From Desulfotignum sp. (GTDB lineage Bacteria; Desulfobacterota; Desulfobacteria; Desulfobacterales; Desulfobacteraceae): 8,498 bases of DNA. The stretch lies in assembly GCA_011390695.1 (NCBI GenBank), contig JAABRW010000450.1, positions 1 to 8,498 of the forward strand. The letters run 5' to 3'. Below, one piece after another: positions 1 to 7,709 of the stretch (positions within the stretch are counted from its first letter, which is position 1; every line of letters starts with the position of its first letter). The position numbers and the translations under genes were made by a program. The notes beneath the pieces were generated by a model that ran no database searches, was not told the origin of the DNA, and saw nothing but the letters and a program-made list of their open reading frames with translations.

Positions 1-164
1 AAAAAGAACTCAAGCCGGATACTGATCCGATTTTATTGCAGAAAGTCATACTAGGGGCCATTGAGCATACCTGTCTGAAGCAGGTGATATTTGACAGGGA
101 ACTCGATGTGCAGGCCGCATCCAGCGGTATTATAAACATTGTATCTTACGGGGTAAAAAAATAA
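1..164 (+). CDS. C-terminal end of a TetR-family transcriptional regulator (partial, 5' end outside window)
   Basis: The frame beginning at base 3 is open for 53 codons and ends at TAA 162-164. The peptide contains ILGAIEH, then a conserved-looking hydrophobic/charged helix (LKQVIFDRELDVQAA), and ends in IINIVSYGVKK. This resembles the last two helices of the ligand-binding domain of TetR/FadR-type regulators (pattern ILxGAIEHxxxxWLL...DLxxxAxxLxxxxLxGxxK). Such proteins are dimeric repressors whose C-terminal domain often binds acyl-CoA or fatty-acid ligands; that part is family knowledge. The DNA-binding N-terminus is not in the window, so the assignment rests on the tail alone. Its stop codon shares a base with the next gene's ATG, which suggests a shared transcript and translational coupling. 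It could instead be another all-helical protein. Confidence 0.6.
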   Translation, partial: KELKPDTDPILLQKVILGAIEHTCLKQVIFDRELDVQAASSGIINIVSYGVKK

Positions 165-2365
165 TGGGTACCATTGATATTGAAGCGGTCCTGGCAAAGG
201 CTGCAAAGAAAAAACAAAAACACATAACAGAAGCTCATGCCAAACAGATTTTTCAGGCCATGGGCATGCCGGTGGTAAAGGATTACCCGGCAAAAACACC
301 GGAAGATGCGGCCAGGGCAGCAGCAGCATCAGGATTTCCCGTGGTTCTCAAGGGAATGGGTGCAGCGGTTTTGCATAAAACAGAAGCAGATCTGGTGCAC
401 CTGGGGCTGACCACAAAAGGCCAGGTCATGGCTGCGGCCCGAAAAATGACGGCCCGTGCAGGCAAAGATCTGGAAGGGTTCCTGGTGCAGCCCATGGTTC
501 AGGGAAAACGCGAACTTGTTGCCGGAATGTTCAGGGACCCCCAGTTCGGGCCGGTGATCATGTTCGGTTTGGGAGGGATATTCACCGAAGCACTGGCAGA
601 TATAGTCTTTAAGATCGCACCCCTGGATGAGGCGGATATGGATGATATGCTGGCATCTTTTGCCGGTGCATCACTGCTTCGGGCTTTCAGGGGAGAGGCT
701 GCCTGTGATATACAGGCGATAAAGACTGTTTTAAAAGGGCTTTCCGATCTGGCAGTCACCTGGCCTGAGATCAGAGAAATTGATATCAATCCACTGATCA
801 TTCAGCCTGACGGCGTACCTGTGGCAGTGGACGGGCTCATTATCACCGGCCCCCCTGTCAGGGAAAACGGGTTGTCCCCCCGCATTGATTTGAAAACGCT
901 GGGGGCGTGTTTCTATCCGGCATCCATTGCCTTTGTGGGGGCATCTGCTTCACCGGGCAAGTGGGGGCATATGCTGCCTTCCAACCTCCTGTCCCGGGAT
1001 TATAAGGGAAAGGTGTATCTGGTGAATCCCAAAGGCGGGACCATCATGGGCAGGCAGGTATACAGCTCGGTTTCCGACATCCCTGCAGATGTGGATCTGG
1101 CTGTGGTCACGGTGCCGGCCCGGCATGTCATGGATCTGATTCCGGAACTTCGGGCCAAAAAGGTAAAAGGCATGCTGCTCATCACTTCCGGGTTCCGGGA
1201 AGTGGGAGACCAGGGAGCGGCATTGGAAGAAAAACTGGTGGAACAGGCACGAAAAGCCGGTATCCTGATTCTGGGACCAAATACCATGGGCATGTGCAAT
1301 CCCCATGCAGATATTTACTGCAGTGCTGCCCATGCATATCCCATCCCCGGATCCACTGCCCTGGTGAGCCAGTCCGGTAACATGGGCACACAGCTTCTGG
1401 CCTTTGCCGAGCAGCAGGGTATCGGTATCCGGGCCTTTTCCGGATCCGGAAATGAGGCCATGGTCACCATTGAAGACTATATGGAAGCCTTTGAAGCAGA
1501 TGCCCTCACCCGCACTGTGGTTTTGTATATTGAAAGCGTCAAGGACGGCCGGCGGTTTTTCAACAGCGCCAGGCGGGTATCCAGAAAAAAACCGGTGGTG
1601 GTGCTCAAGGGCGGCCGCACCAAACAGGGGGAGCAGGCTGCCGCCAGTCATACCGGTGCCATGGCATCCAATGCCCGGGTGTTCGATGCAGCCTGCCGCC
1701 AGGCCGGCATCATCCAGGTGGACCAGCCCATGGAACTGCTGGACCTGTCTGCGGTGTTTTCCTCTTTGCCCCTGCCCCGGGGTAACCGGGTGGCCATCAT
1801 GACCTTAGGAGGCGGCTGGGGGGTGATTGCCACAGACCTGTGTGCGGAATACGGGCTTGTGGTGCCGCCTTTATCAGAAGAAATCATTGAACGGCTGAAT
1901 GCTGTGCTTCCGGACTTCTGGAGCCATGGCAATCCCGTGGATCTGGTGGGAGAGGGTGATCCTGAGGTTCCCAAAACCTGCCTGGAAGAGCTGCTCAAAT
2001 GGGATGGGTGCGATGCGGTCATTCACCTGGGGATTCATGGCAAACGGGTCCTGGTGAATAACATGGCCAAATCCATTACCAAAACAGACCCCTCCATTTC
2101 CAAAGAACAGGTGGCGGCATTTAAACAGGTGATACTGGAATTTGAAGAAGCCTATACACGGTATGTGGTGGAGATGACACAAAAATACAATAAGCCTGTT
2201 TTGGGGGTCAGCCTGCTCACCGATGCCCTCAGCCAGACCCTTTACCGGTATGATGATATGGCGTATAAAGGGGTATTTTTCCCCTCACCGGAACGTGCGG
2301 TAAAAGCGTTGTCCAGCATGCACCAATACCAGCAGTGGTGCCGAATCCGGACAAACCGGGGTTGA
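164..2365 (+). CDS. ADP-forming acyl-CoA synthetase (acetate--CoA ligase type), fused with beta-alpha domain order
   Basis: This 733-residue protein should interconvert an acyl-CoA, ADP and phosphate with a free acid, CoA and ATP, in the cytoplasm. Residues about 12-235 are an ATP-grasp (beta-like) domain with HKTEADLV around His71. Residues about 245-340 are a CoA-binding Rossmann domain (FVGASASPGKWG near 255-265). Residues about 365-520 are succinyl-CoA-ligase-like, with GPNTMGM near 370, LVSQSGNMG at 400-408 and SHTGAMA. His496 in that last motif matches the phosphorylated active-site histidine of the family. Both relay histidines (71 and 496) are therefore present. Most fused members run alpha then beta; here the order is beta then alpha. 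The ATG overlaps the upstream regulator's TAA, with a GGGG stretch (151-153 region) as a modest ribosome-binding site. panB follows 68 bp downstream. The acid substrate (acetate, branched, aromatic or other) cannot be read from the sequence. Confidence 0.9.
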   Translation: MGTIDIEAVLAKAAKKKQKHITEAHAKQIFQAMGMPVVKDYPAKTPEDAARAAAASGFPVVLKGMGAAVLHKTEADLVHLGLTTKGQVMAAARKMTARAGKDLEGFLVQPMVQGKRELVAGMFRDPQFGPVIMFGLGGIFTEALADIVFKIAPLDEADMDDMLASFAGASLLRAFRGEAACDIQAIKTVLKGLSDLAVTWPEIREIDINPLIIQPDGVPVAVDGLIITGPPVRENGLSPRIDLKTLGACFYPASIAFVGASASPGKWGHMLPSNLLSRDYKGKVYLVNPKGGTIMGRQVYSSVSDIPADVDLAVVTVPARHVMDLIPELRAKKVKGMLLITSGFREVGDQGAALEEKLVEQARKAGILILGPNTMGMCNPHADIYCSAAHAYPIPGSTALVSQSGNMGTQLLAFAEQQGIGIRAFSGSGNEAMVTIEDYMEAFEADALTRTVVLYIESVKDGRRFFNSARRVSRKKPVVVLKGGRTKQGEQAAASHTGAMASNARVFDAACRQAGIIQVDQPMELLDLSAVFSSLPLPRGNRVAIMTLGGGWGVIATDLCAEYGLVVPPLSEEIIERLNAVLPDFWSHGNPVDLVGEGDPEVPKTCLEELLKWDGCDAVIHLGIHGKRVLVNNMAKSITKTDPSISKEQVAAFKQVILEFEEAYTRYVVEMTQKYNKPVLGVSLLTDALSQTLYRYDDMAYKGVFFPSPERAVKALSSMHQYQQWCRIRTNRG

Positions 2366-2418
2366 AAATTGGCCGGTTTTATTCTAAGGTATTTCCCAGG
2401 TGAAAGGAATCAATAATT

Positions 2419-2424
2419 GGAGGG
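2419..2424 (+). promoter_or_regulatory. Strong ribosome-binding site of panB
   Basis: GGAGGG lies 9 bases before the panB ATG at 2434. It is the best Shine-Dalgarno match in the plus-strand block and fixes the panB start. The 68-bp gap from the synthetase stop (2366-2433) shows no convincing hairpin plus T-tract and no clear promoter, so read-through from the upstream gene is likely. Confidence 0.8.
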
Positions 2425-2433
2425 AAAAAAGCC

Positions 2434-3225
2434 ATGCAATCACAGGTTACCGTATCAACACTGATGAAAATGAAACAGGAAGGCAAAAAAATCACTGCGC
2501 TGACTGCCTATGATTTCCCGTTTGCACGGATGCTGGATCAGGCAGGTATTGACACTGTCCTGGTGGGGGATTCTCTGGGAATGGTGGTCCAGGGCAAACC
2601 AAACACCCTGTCCGTGACCATGGATGAAATCATCTACCATACTGCCATGGTTTCCCGGGGCTGTTCCCGGGCACTGGTGGTGGGGGATATGCCCTTCATG
2701 TCTTACCAGGGATCTCTGGATGCAGCCGTGGAAAATGCCGGCCGGTTTTTAAAGGAGGCAGGCGCTGCCGCAGTCAAGCTGGAGGGCGGGGCTGATGTCT
2801 GCCCGGTAATCACGGCTATGGCCAAAGCCGGGATACCGGTCCAGGCCCATATCGGGTTGACCCCCCAATCGGTTCACCAGATGGGCGGGTTCAAGGTGCA
2901 GCGGGATGAAAAGCGGCTGCTTAAGGATGCACAGGATGTGGAGGCAGCCGGTGCCTTTTCTGTTGTTCTGGAAGGCATTCCGTCCCCCATATCCCAAAAA
3001 ATTACCCGGGCCCTGACAATACCCACCATAGGCATTGGTGCCGGCCCCCACTGCGACGGCCAGATCCTGGTGCTCCATGACATGCTGGGCATCAATGACC
3101 GGTTTTTGCCCAAATTTGTGAAAAAATACGCAGACCTGGCAGCTGAGGCAAAAAAAGGGCTGGCAGCTTATATTGATGAGGTGCAGCAGGGCGGTTTCCC
3201 ATCGGATGAATATGAATACAAGTAA
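2434..3225 (+). CDS. panB: 3-methyl-2-oxobutanoate hydroxymethyltransferase (ketopantoate hydroxymethyltransferase)
   Basis: PanB transfers a hydroxymethyl group from 5,10-methylenetetrahydrofolate to 2-oxoisovalerate, giving ketopantoate, the first committed step of pantothenate and CoA synthesis. The 263-residue length is normal for this TIM-barrel, decameric cytosolic enzyme. Visible hallmarks are [28 protein letters not shown] with Asp46, [10 protein letters not shown] with Asp85, VKLEGG with Glu117, AHIGLTPQS near 138-146, and VVLEGIP with Glu180. These line up with the metal-binding Asp/Asp/Glu and the catalytic glutamate of the Escherichia coli enzyme. [22 protein letters not shown] (about 198-219) is also typical. 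Nothing is missing. The end of panB overlaps the start of the next gene, a putative dehydrogenase, which suggests translational coupling and a shared pathway. Confidence 0.97.
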   Translation: MQSQVTVSTLMKMKQEGKKITALTAYDFPFARMLDQAGIDTVLVGDSLGMVVQGKPNTLSVTMDEIIYHTAMVSRGCSRALVVGDMPFMSYQGSLDAAVENAGRFLKEAGAAAVKLEGGADVCPVITAMAKAGIPVQAHIGLTPQSVHQMGGFKVQRDEKRLLKDAQDVEAAGAFSVVLEGIPSPISQKITRALTIPTIGIGAGPHCDGQILVLHDMLGINDRFLPKFVKKYADLAAEAKKGLAAYIDEVQQGGFPSDEYEYK

Positions 3226-4102
3226 AGCAAAAACAGATTTTTGTGTTATCGGGTGCGGGCGTGTGGGAACCAATCTGGCAGTATACCTGGCAGGCCAGGG
3301 GTATCAGCCGGCTGCTTTTTTCAGCAGAACCCGTACGTCCGCACAAAATGCCGCGCACCATGCCGGGGGAGGCGGGGTGTTCGAAAATGCAGCAGATGCA
3401 GCCAAAAGTTGTGAGCTTGTTTTTATTACCACTCCGGATAGTCTCATAGCGCCTGTCTGCGATCAAATGGCAGCATACGGCGGGTGTAATGAAAACAGTG
3501 CGGTTTTTCATCTTTCCGGGGCCCTGTCTTCAGAAATACTGGCATCTGCCCGGAAAACCGGGGCTGAAACCGGTTCCCTGCACCCTCTCCAGGCGTTTGC
3601 CCCGTATGAACCCGGCCAGGCATCACCTTTTGCAGGTATCAATATGTCCATTGAGGGAAGCCCCGGGGCAGAAATCCTGGGGCGAAAAATTGTGGCAACG
3701 CTTCAGGCCAGGCCTTTTACCATTCCCACCGAAGCCAAAACCCTTTACCATGCAGCAGCTGTTGTGGCTTCCAATTACCTGGTCACCCTGGAACATTTTG
3801 CCTTGACCCTGCTGGGCCGGACCGGACTTGATCAGGCCCGGGCCTATGAAATCCTGGCGCCCCTGATTCAGGGAACCCTGCACAACATCGCATCAAAAGG
3901 AAGTGTGGATGCGCTGACCGGGCCGGTGGTGCGGGGTGATGAAGCCATCATTGCAAGCCACCTGGCAGATATTGACCAAAAAATGCCGCAGTTTTCAGCT
4001 TTATACCGGCTGCTGGGACAGCATACCCTGGATATTGCCAGGATGAGAGCAGATTTTCCCAAAGAGACTGACCAGCAGATTTCTGATCTGCTGAAAAAAT
4101 GA
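3206..4102 (+). CDS. Rossmann-like and DUF2520 domain protein, candidate ketopantoate reductase
   Basis: With the ATG at 3206 the protein has 298 residues. An N-terminal NAD(P)-binding Rossmann fold carries [12 protein letters not shown] (GxGxxG, residues 16-21) and a basic SRTR after the second strand, which would suit NADPH. The middle shows FHLSGALSS (His102) and SLHPLQAF (His126). The C-terminal helical half opens with [17 protein letters not shown], where Lys178 and Asn190 resemble the Lys/Asn active-site pattern of 6-phosphogluconate-dehydrogenase-like reductases. The family is generally annotated only as Rossmann-like plus DUF2520. Overlap with panB makes reduction of ketopantoate to pantoate the likely job (inference); Francisella PanG is a known alternative reductase, but I cannot confirm homology here. 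The start is uncertain: in-frame TTG 3173, ATG 3176, ATG 3206 and ATG 3212 are all possible and none has a strong ribosome-binding site. The Rossmann fold begins shortly after 3212, favouring 3206 or 3212. Confidence 0.85.
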   Translation: MNMNTSKAKTDFCVIGCGRVGTNLAVYLAGQGYQPAAFFSRTRTSAQNAAHHAGGGGVFENAADAAKSCELVFITTPDSLIAPVCDQMAAYGGCNENSAVFHLSGALSSEILASARKTGAETGSLHPLQAFAPYEPGQASPFAGINMSIEGSPGAEILGRKIVATLQARPFTIPTEAKTLYHAAAVVASNYLVTLEHFALTLLGRTGLDQARAYEILAPLIQGTLHNIASKGSVDALTGPVVRGDEAIIASHLADIDQKMPQFSALYRLLGQHTLDIARMRADFPKETDQQISDLLKK

Positions 4103-4125
4103 AACCGGGACAAAACCGCATCTGT

Positions 4126-4153
4126 AAAAAAAGCAGCAGGAACCCCGGGGTCC
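4126..4153 (-). terminator. Weak possible terminator in the convergent gap
   Basis: Read on the minus strand, GGACCCCGGGGTTCC (4153-4139) can form a short GC-rich hairpin with one bulge and a 4-base loop. It is followed after 6 bases by seven T residues (4132-4126). It sits just past the protease stop, in the 58-bp gap between convergent genes. The stem is only about five pairs and the T-tract is offset, so this is a tentative call. No better terminator is visible for either direction. Confidence 0.25.
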
Positions 4154-4160
4154 ATGGCGC

Positions 4161-7139
4161 TTATATCTTTATAAGTTCCAGCGGGGACCGGCCTTCTTTT
4201 TCCAGTGCCGTGTTGGCCTGCTCCAGCAAAGATTTGCTGGAGATAACCGAGATACCGGCTTCACGGCTGTCCGGGTCAAAATACCTGCGGGCAATGGCCT
4301 GGATCCGCTGTTTGTCCAGCTTCAGCAGTTCATCCTTGAACTGCTGCCGTATCTCATCGGTGAGTTTGGCAATATTCCGGTAAAAAGCTTTCATGGCTGC
4401 CGGGCCGGGTGTTTCCGGCCGGTCGATATCAGAGCAGACCTGAAGAATAGCTTCCTTGACATCGGTCTGGGTGTAATCCCCTTTCATGATATACGCACAT
4501 GCCCGGGTATAAACATCCAGGGTCCTTTTGATATGGGGATCCCGGTAGGAGCCAAAGGAAAAAATGCCTTCTTCTGAATTATAGATGGCAAATCCGCCGT
4601 ATGCCCCGCCTTTTTCCCGTATTTCACGGTGTAAAAACAAAGAACGCAGAATTTTGCTGATCACTGCCAGGCCGGGAGAATCTTCATGGGTGATACCCAC
4701 GGTTTTAAACGACTGGCCCACAAAGGAAACCGCTGTGTTGGTATACCATCCGTCCCTGGGGAGCTGCTGGTCCAAAGAGATGTCCGGGGTAAAAAAAGCG
4801 GGTCTGGAACCATTATTCAGGTCATTCATCATTTTGCCGATGGCTGCGTCGGCCTGGTAAATGGCTTCCGGACTTCCAATGACAGCCGGCTTGAAATTGT
4901 CTTTCCGCAGCATACTGGCAGCCATGGCATCAAGGTTGGCAACCAGTGTTTCCAGAACCGGTCCGGCTGTATCTGGAGCGCCAATTTTTTTTATCATCTG
5001 TTTGATGGTTTTATACTGGGCAATGCCATGCCATATTTCGTTGATATGGGATGCAATTGACAGGTGGCGCGATGACAGGGAAATGGCATATCTGTGGCCG
5101 GTGGAGACAATGGCGGCTTCCATGCCGGCCTGGTATTGCAAAAGCAGATTTTTAATGCGGTCCAGATCGGTGAATCCATAATCCAGGACAAATTCTTTTA
5201 CGATATCAAACAAATTTTCCACATTCCGGTCCAGGGCCTTTCCCTGGAGGGCCAAAAATACATGGGAATCTGCTTCCTTGTTGAAGTAGGTACCGGAAAA
5301 GGGTGACAATGTAATCCCGCCGGTATACCTGTCCATTTTTTCCGCCATCTGTACATAGGACTGGCTGCGGGTACCACTGTTGGTAAATGCCTGGCAAAAA
5401 AAAGGTATCAGCGGGAAAAAACCTGTTTCAACATGGCCTGCCCCTACAGGACAGGTAAAATACAAAATTCCGGATGTTGCCTTGTTATAGCTGGTGACGT
5501 TGTGTACCTGGTCCAGGTGGTCCGGATTGATGATTTCTATGCGGGGAGGAACATCCGACAGTTCCAGGGTGGGCAGCACAGAAATATCTTCCTGTTTTTC
5601 CTGCAGCTGTGCAAGCATATCTGCATCATTTTTTATCTTTTCCAGGTCTTTTTGTGACAGCTGCCTGTATATTTTTGCAAGTTCCCTGCGGGTCTTCTCC
5701 CGGGTGACTGTTTCCAGTTCCGGATCCGGTTCCAGGGTAAACAACACCCGGTGGGGGTTGTCAATAAAATAGGTCTGCAGTTTTTCTTCCAGGAATCTGC
5801 CCTGTGCAATTGCCTGCTTGAGCCGGTCCAGATCCTGGTCGATATTGATGCAGGCCACAGGATCTCCCTCGTGTATCAAGGCGCCGGCAAAGGAGATCAG
5901 CAGTTTGATGCCGAAGGGATAAGGTGTGTTGGTGATCTCTTTGCGGTAGAACTCGATCTGGTGGATGGCAGACGCAATAAGTTCCGGGTCAATTCCCTTG
6001 TCTATCAAATCCTTGAGGGTGGAAAAAATAATTTCTTCCACTTTTTTTACGGAATCTTTGGTGATGTCCTTGAGGCCGCACACAAACATGGCATCCCGGT
6101 TGTCAGGCTCAAACCCGGATGAGTCTGCCAGTGCAGAACCCAGATTTGAATCAATCAGGGCTTTTCGCAAGGGAGATCCGGAATTGCCCATCAAAATCTG
6201 GTCAAGAATTGTGAGCACCAGAATCTCAAATGTATCTTTGGCATCACAGGTCAGCCAGGCAACGCATCCCTGGTATTTTTTTGCCATATCTTCTGAATCG
6301 GAATAGGCATAGCAATGGGTTTCCTGTCTGGGACTTTTCCATCGGGGCTGGGGCGGCACAAGTGAATCCACTGAAAGATAGTCAAACTGGTCCAGTACCT
6401 TTTCATGAATAAAAGCCAGGGTTTTTTCCAGGGGCAGGCACCCATAGGTGTAGAACTGGGCATTGGATGGATGATAATACCGGCTGTGAAACGCTTTGAG
6501 ATCCTGCCAGGAGAGCCTGGGAATCTCCAGGGGGTCGCCTCCGGAATTGTTGCTGTATGTGGTGTCCGGATACAGGCTTTTGAGCAAAGCCCGGCCCATG
6601 ACCTGGCTGGGGGAAGACATGGCGCCTTTCATTTCATTGTACACCACCCCTTTGTAAACCAGTTCCGGATCCTGATCAGGATCGATCTCCAGCCGGTGCC
6701 CTTCCTGTTTGAAGCTCAATTCATCAATTTTCGGGAAGAATGCGGCATCCAGGTACACCTCCATGAGGTTGAAATAATCTTTTTCATTCTGGGTTGAAAA
6801 AGGATACATGGTCCAGTCTGAAGCGGTGAAGGCATTCATGAATGTAGACAGACTGCGCTTGATCATGGAAAAAAACGGATCCCTGACATTGAAGTTCCTG
6901 GATCCGCACAGAACAGTGTGTTCAAGAATATGGGCAACCCCGGTGGAATCTGTGGGAACCGTGCGGAAAATAACACTGAAGGTGTTTTCCTTGTCATTGT
7001 TGGCAATATGGAAATGCCGGGCCCGGGTTTTTTTGTGGATCAGCTGGATCATTGTGGCATCAATGATGGGCAGCGGGGTGATCTGCTGGACTTTATAATT
7101 GTGTATGGACTGGCCCTGCGAAAATGTTGAAATACTCAT
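4161..7139 (-). CDS. PreP/falcilysin-like M16C zinc metallopeptidase
   Basis: This 992-residue protein has the usual length of presequence-protease (PreP) type M16C peptidases. These clamshell enzymes enclose and degrade unstructured peptides of tens of residues. The inverted zinc motif HILEH gives His70, Glu73 (base) and His74, and YNEMKGA gives the third ligand, Glu169; the spacing agrees with human PreP. The N-terminal half (about 20-460) holds two M16 domains, a helical charged hinge follows near 460-530 (EKTRRELAKIYRQLSQKD and on), and the second half ends with the distal substrate-binding pair in REKGGAYGG (Arg841, Tyr847). The full catalytic set is intact. I see no signal peptide or membrane segment, so it is probably cytoplasmic. 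The ATG at 7139 has a weak GGAAAG site. The gene begins 20 bp after the stop of the small upstream gene, so the two are likely co-transcribed. Substrates are unknown; recycling of free peptides is the family expectation. Confidence 0.93.
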   Translation of the reverse strand: MSISTFSQGQSIHNYKVQQITPLPIIDATMIQLIHKKTRARHFHIANNDKENTFSVIFRTVPTDSTGVAHILEHTVLCGSRNFNVRDPFFSMIKRSLSTFMNAFTASDWTMYPFSTQNEKDYFNLMEVYLDAAFFPKIDELSFKQEGHRLEIDPDQDPELVYKGVVYNEMKGAMSSPSQVMGRALLKSLYPDTTYSNNSGGDPLEIPRLSWQDLKAFHSRYYHPSNAQFYTYGCLPLEKTLAFIHEKVLDQFDYLSVDSLVPPQPRWKSPRQETHCYAYSDSEDMAKKYQGCVAWLTCDAKDTFEILVLTILDQILMGNSGSPLRKALIDSNLGSALADSSGFEPDNRDAMFVCGLKDITKDSVKKVEEIIFSTLKDLIDKGIDPELIASAIHQIEFYRKEITNTPYPFGIKLLISFAGALIHEGDPVACINIDQDLDRLKQAIAQGRFLEEKLQTYFIDNPHRVLFTLEPDPELETVTREKTRRELAKIYRQLSQKDLEKIKNDADMLAQLQEKQEDISVLPTLELSDVPPRIEIINPDHLDQVHNVTSYNKATSGILYFTCPVGAGHVETGFFPLIPFFCQAFTNSGTRSQSYVQMAEKMDRYTGGITLSPFSGTYFNKEADSHVFLALQGKALDRNVENLFDIVKEFVLDYGFTDLDRIKNLLLQYQAGMEAAIVSTGHRYAISLSSRHLSIASHINEIWHGIAQYKTIKQMIKKIGAPDTAGPVLETLVANLDAMAASMLRKDNFKPAVIGSPEAIYQADAAIGKMMNDLNNGSRPAFFTPDISLDQQLPRDGWYTNTAVSFVGQSFKTVGITHEDSPGLAVISKILRSLFLHREIREKGGAYGGFAIYNSEEGIFSFGSYRDPHIKRTLDVYTRACAYIMKGDYTQTDVKEAILQVCSDIDRPETPGPAAMKAFYRNIAKLTDEIRQQFKDELLKLDKQRIQAIARRYFDPDSREAGISVISSKSLLEQANTALEKEGRSPLELIKI

Positions 7140-7159
7140 ATGGATGACTTTCCGATTGA

Positions 7160-7522
7160 TTAGGTTGTTTTGTAAATACCCCGGCGGACCCGTTGGATCC
7201 GTCCGATTTTATCCAGTCTGAAGATGATATTTCTCAGTTTTTTATCATCAAATCCTGTGGCAGCCTTGATGGTTTTAAAATTTGTACCCTCAGGATGGTT
7301 GGCAATAATTTCCAGGACAGTGGCGGATGCGCTTTTTCGCCTGGCAGGTTTAGTCCGGCGCTGTTTTTTTGCAAAGGACTGTTTTTGATGAATGAGTTGT
7401 TCCAGCGCGTCAAGCCTTTCATGAAGCATATTGATGTCTTCTTTTGTCGGCATATCCAGGCGCTGCAGCAACATTTTGATAAAGCCTTCCCAGTTGGTCC
7501 CAATGTCCATGTTGTTTGACAT
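7160..7522 (-). CDS. Small coiled-coil plus winged-helix protein with phasin-like N-terminus
   Basis: The 120-residue protein has three parts. Residues 11-48 are amphipathic and coiled-coil-like (WEGFIKMLLQRLDMPTKED, then HERLDALEQLI), resembling the LxRLxxPTxEDxxxLxxRLDxLE pattern of phasin or PHA-granule-associated proteins. Residues 49-66 are a basic linker (KKQRRTKPARRK). Residues 67-118 look like a winged helix: VLEIIANHPEG, a turn, then FKTIKAATGFDDKKLRNIIFRLDKIGRIQRVRRGIYK. I expect DNA binding plus self- or partner-association, but the biological role is not known. ATG 7522 is chosen because CAGGAG lies 7 bases upstream; an in-frame ATG at 7543 would add seven residues without a good ribosome-binding site. 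It lies 20 bp upstream of the protease gene in the same direction and may regulate it or itself. Confidence 0.8.
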   Translation of the reverse strand: MSNNMDIGTNWEGFIKMLLQRLDMPTKEDINMLHERLDALEQLIHQKQSFAKKQRRTKPARRKSASATVLEIIANHPEGTNFKTIKAATGFDDKKLRNIIFRLDKIGRIQRVRRGIYKTT

Positions 7523-7598
7523 GATGCATCTCCTGATCCTCATAAGTTGTTTTTTTAATACCCTGATTGCATACCGCTGACGATAAATGTACGCACCA

Positions 7599-7607
7599 AT
7601 AATAACA
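7599..7607 (-). promoter_or_regulatory. Possible extended -10 promoter for the winged-helix/protease pair
   Basis: On the minus strand TGTTATTAT gives an extended -10 (TG, one base, TATTAT; five of six to consensus) at 7607-7599. The hexamer 17 bases further upstream (TCGGTC) is not a recognisable -35. The start site would be near 7592, giving a leader of about 70 bases before ATG 7522. The match is short and could be chance. Confidence 0.3.
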
Positions 7608-7661
7608 GACCGGAAAAGCTTGACCGAAAGCCTTTCTGCTATTTTATCCTGCGCGCCGGTA

Positions 7662-7690
7662 TTGAATCTTGTGTAATGTTGGCGTATATT
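7662..7690 (+). promoter_or_regulatory. Sigma70-like promoter reading toward rsmA
   Basis: TTGAAT (7662-7667) is separated by exactly 17 bases from TATATT (7685-7690); these match the -35 and -10 consensus at four and five of six positions. Transcription would start near 7697, about 138 bases before the rsmA ATG. That leaves a leader containing the inverted repeat 7710-7750 and the possible short ORF 7791-7838. It is the best promoter match I found in this region. Confidence 0.45.
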
Positions 7691-7709
7691 AATTGTTTAT
7701 TGTAAAATT

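Noticed and set aside
950..1651. A 233-codon open frame on the minus strand inside the acyl-CoA synthetase gene
   Set aside because: It lies wholly antisense to a gene with clear family motifs; its translation is rich in His, Gly and Cys with no recognisable domain, as expected of a shadow frame in GC-rich codons.
2366..2433. Search for a terminator or promoter between the synthetase and panB
   Set aside because: GGCCGG and neighbouring bases make only trivial self-complementarity and no T-tract follows; no paired -35/-10 hexamers were convincing.
4686..7130. Several plus-strand open frames of 60-130 codons under the protease gene
   Set aside because: The minus-strand protease has an intact catalytic set over this whole span; the plus-strand frames show no domains and no supporting ribosome-binding sites.
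7615..7650. TTGACC at 7619-7624 as a -35 for a second plus-strand promoter
   Set aside because: The matching -10 (TTTTAT) fits only four of six positions, and the downstream pair at 7662-7690 is better.
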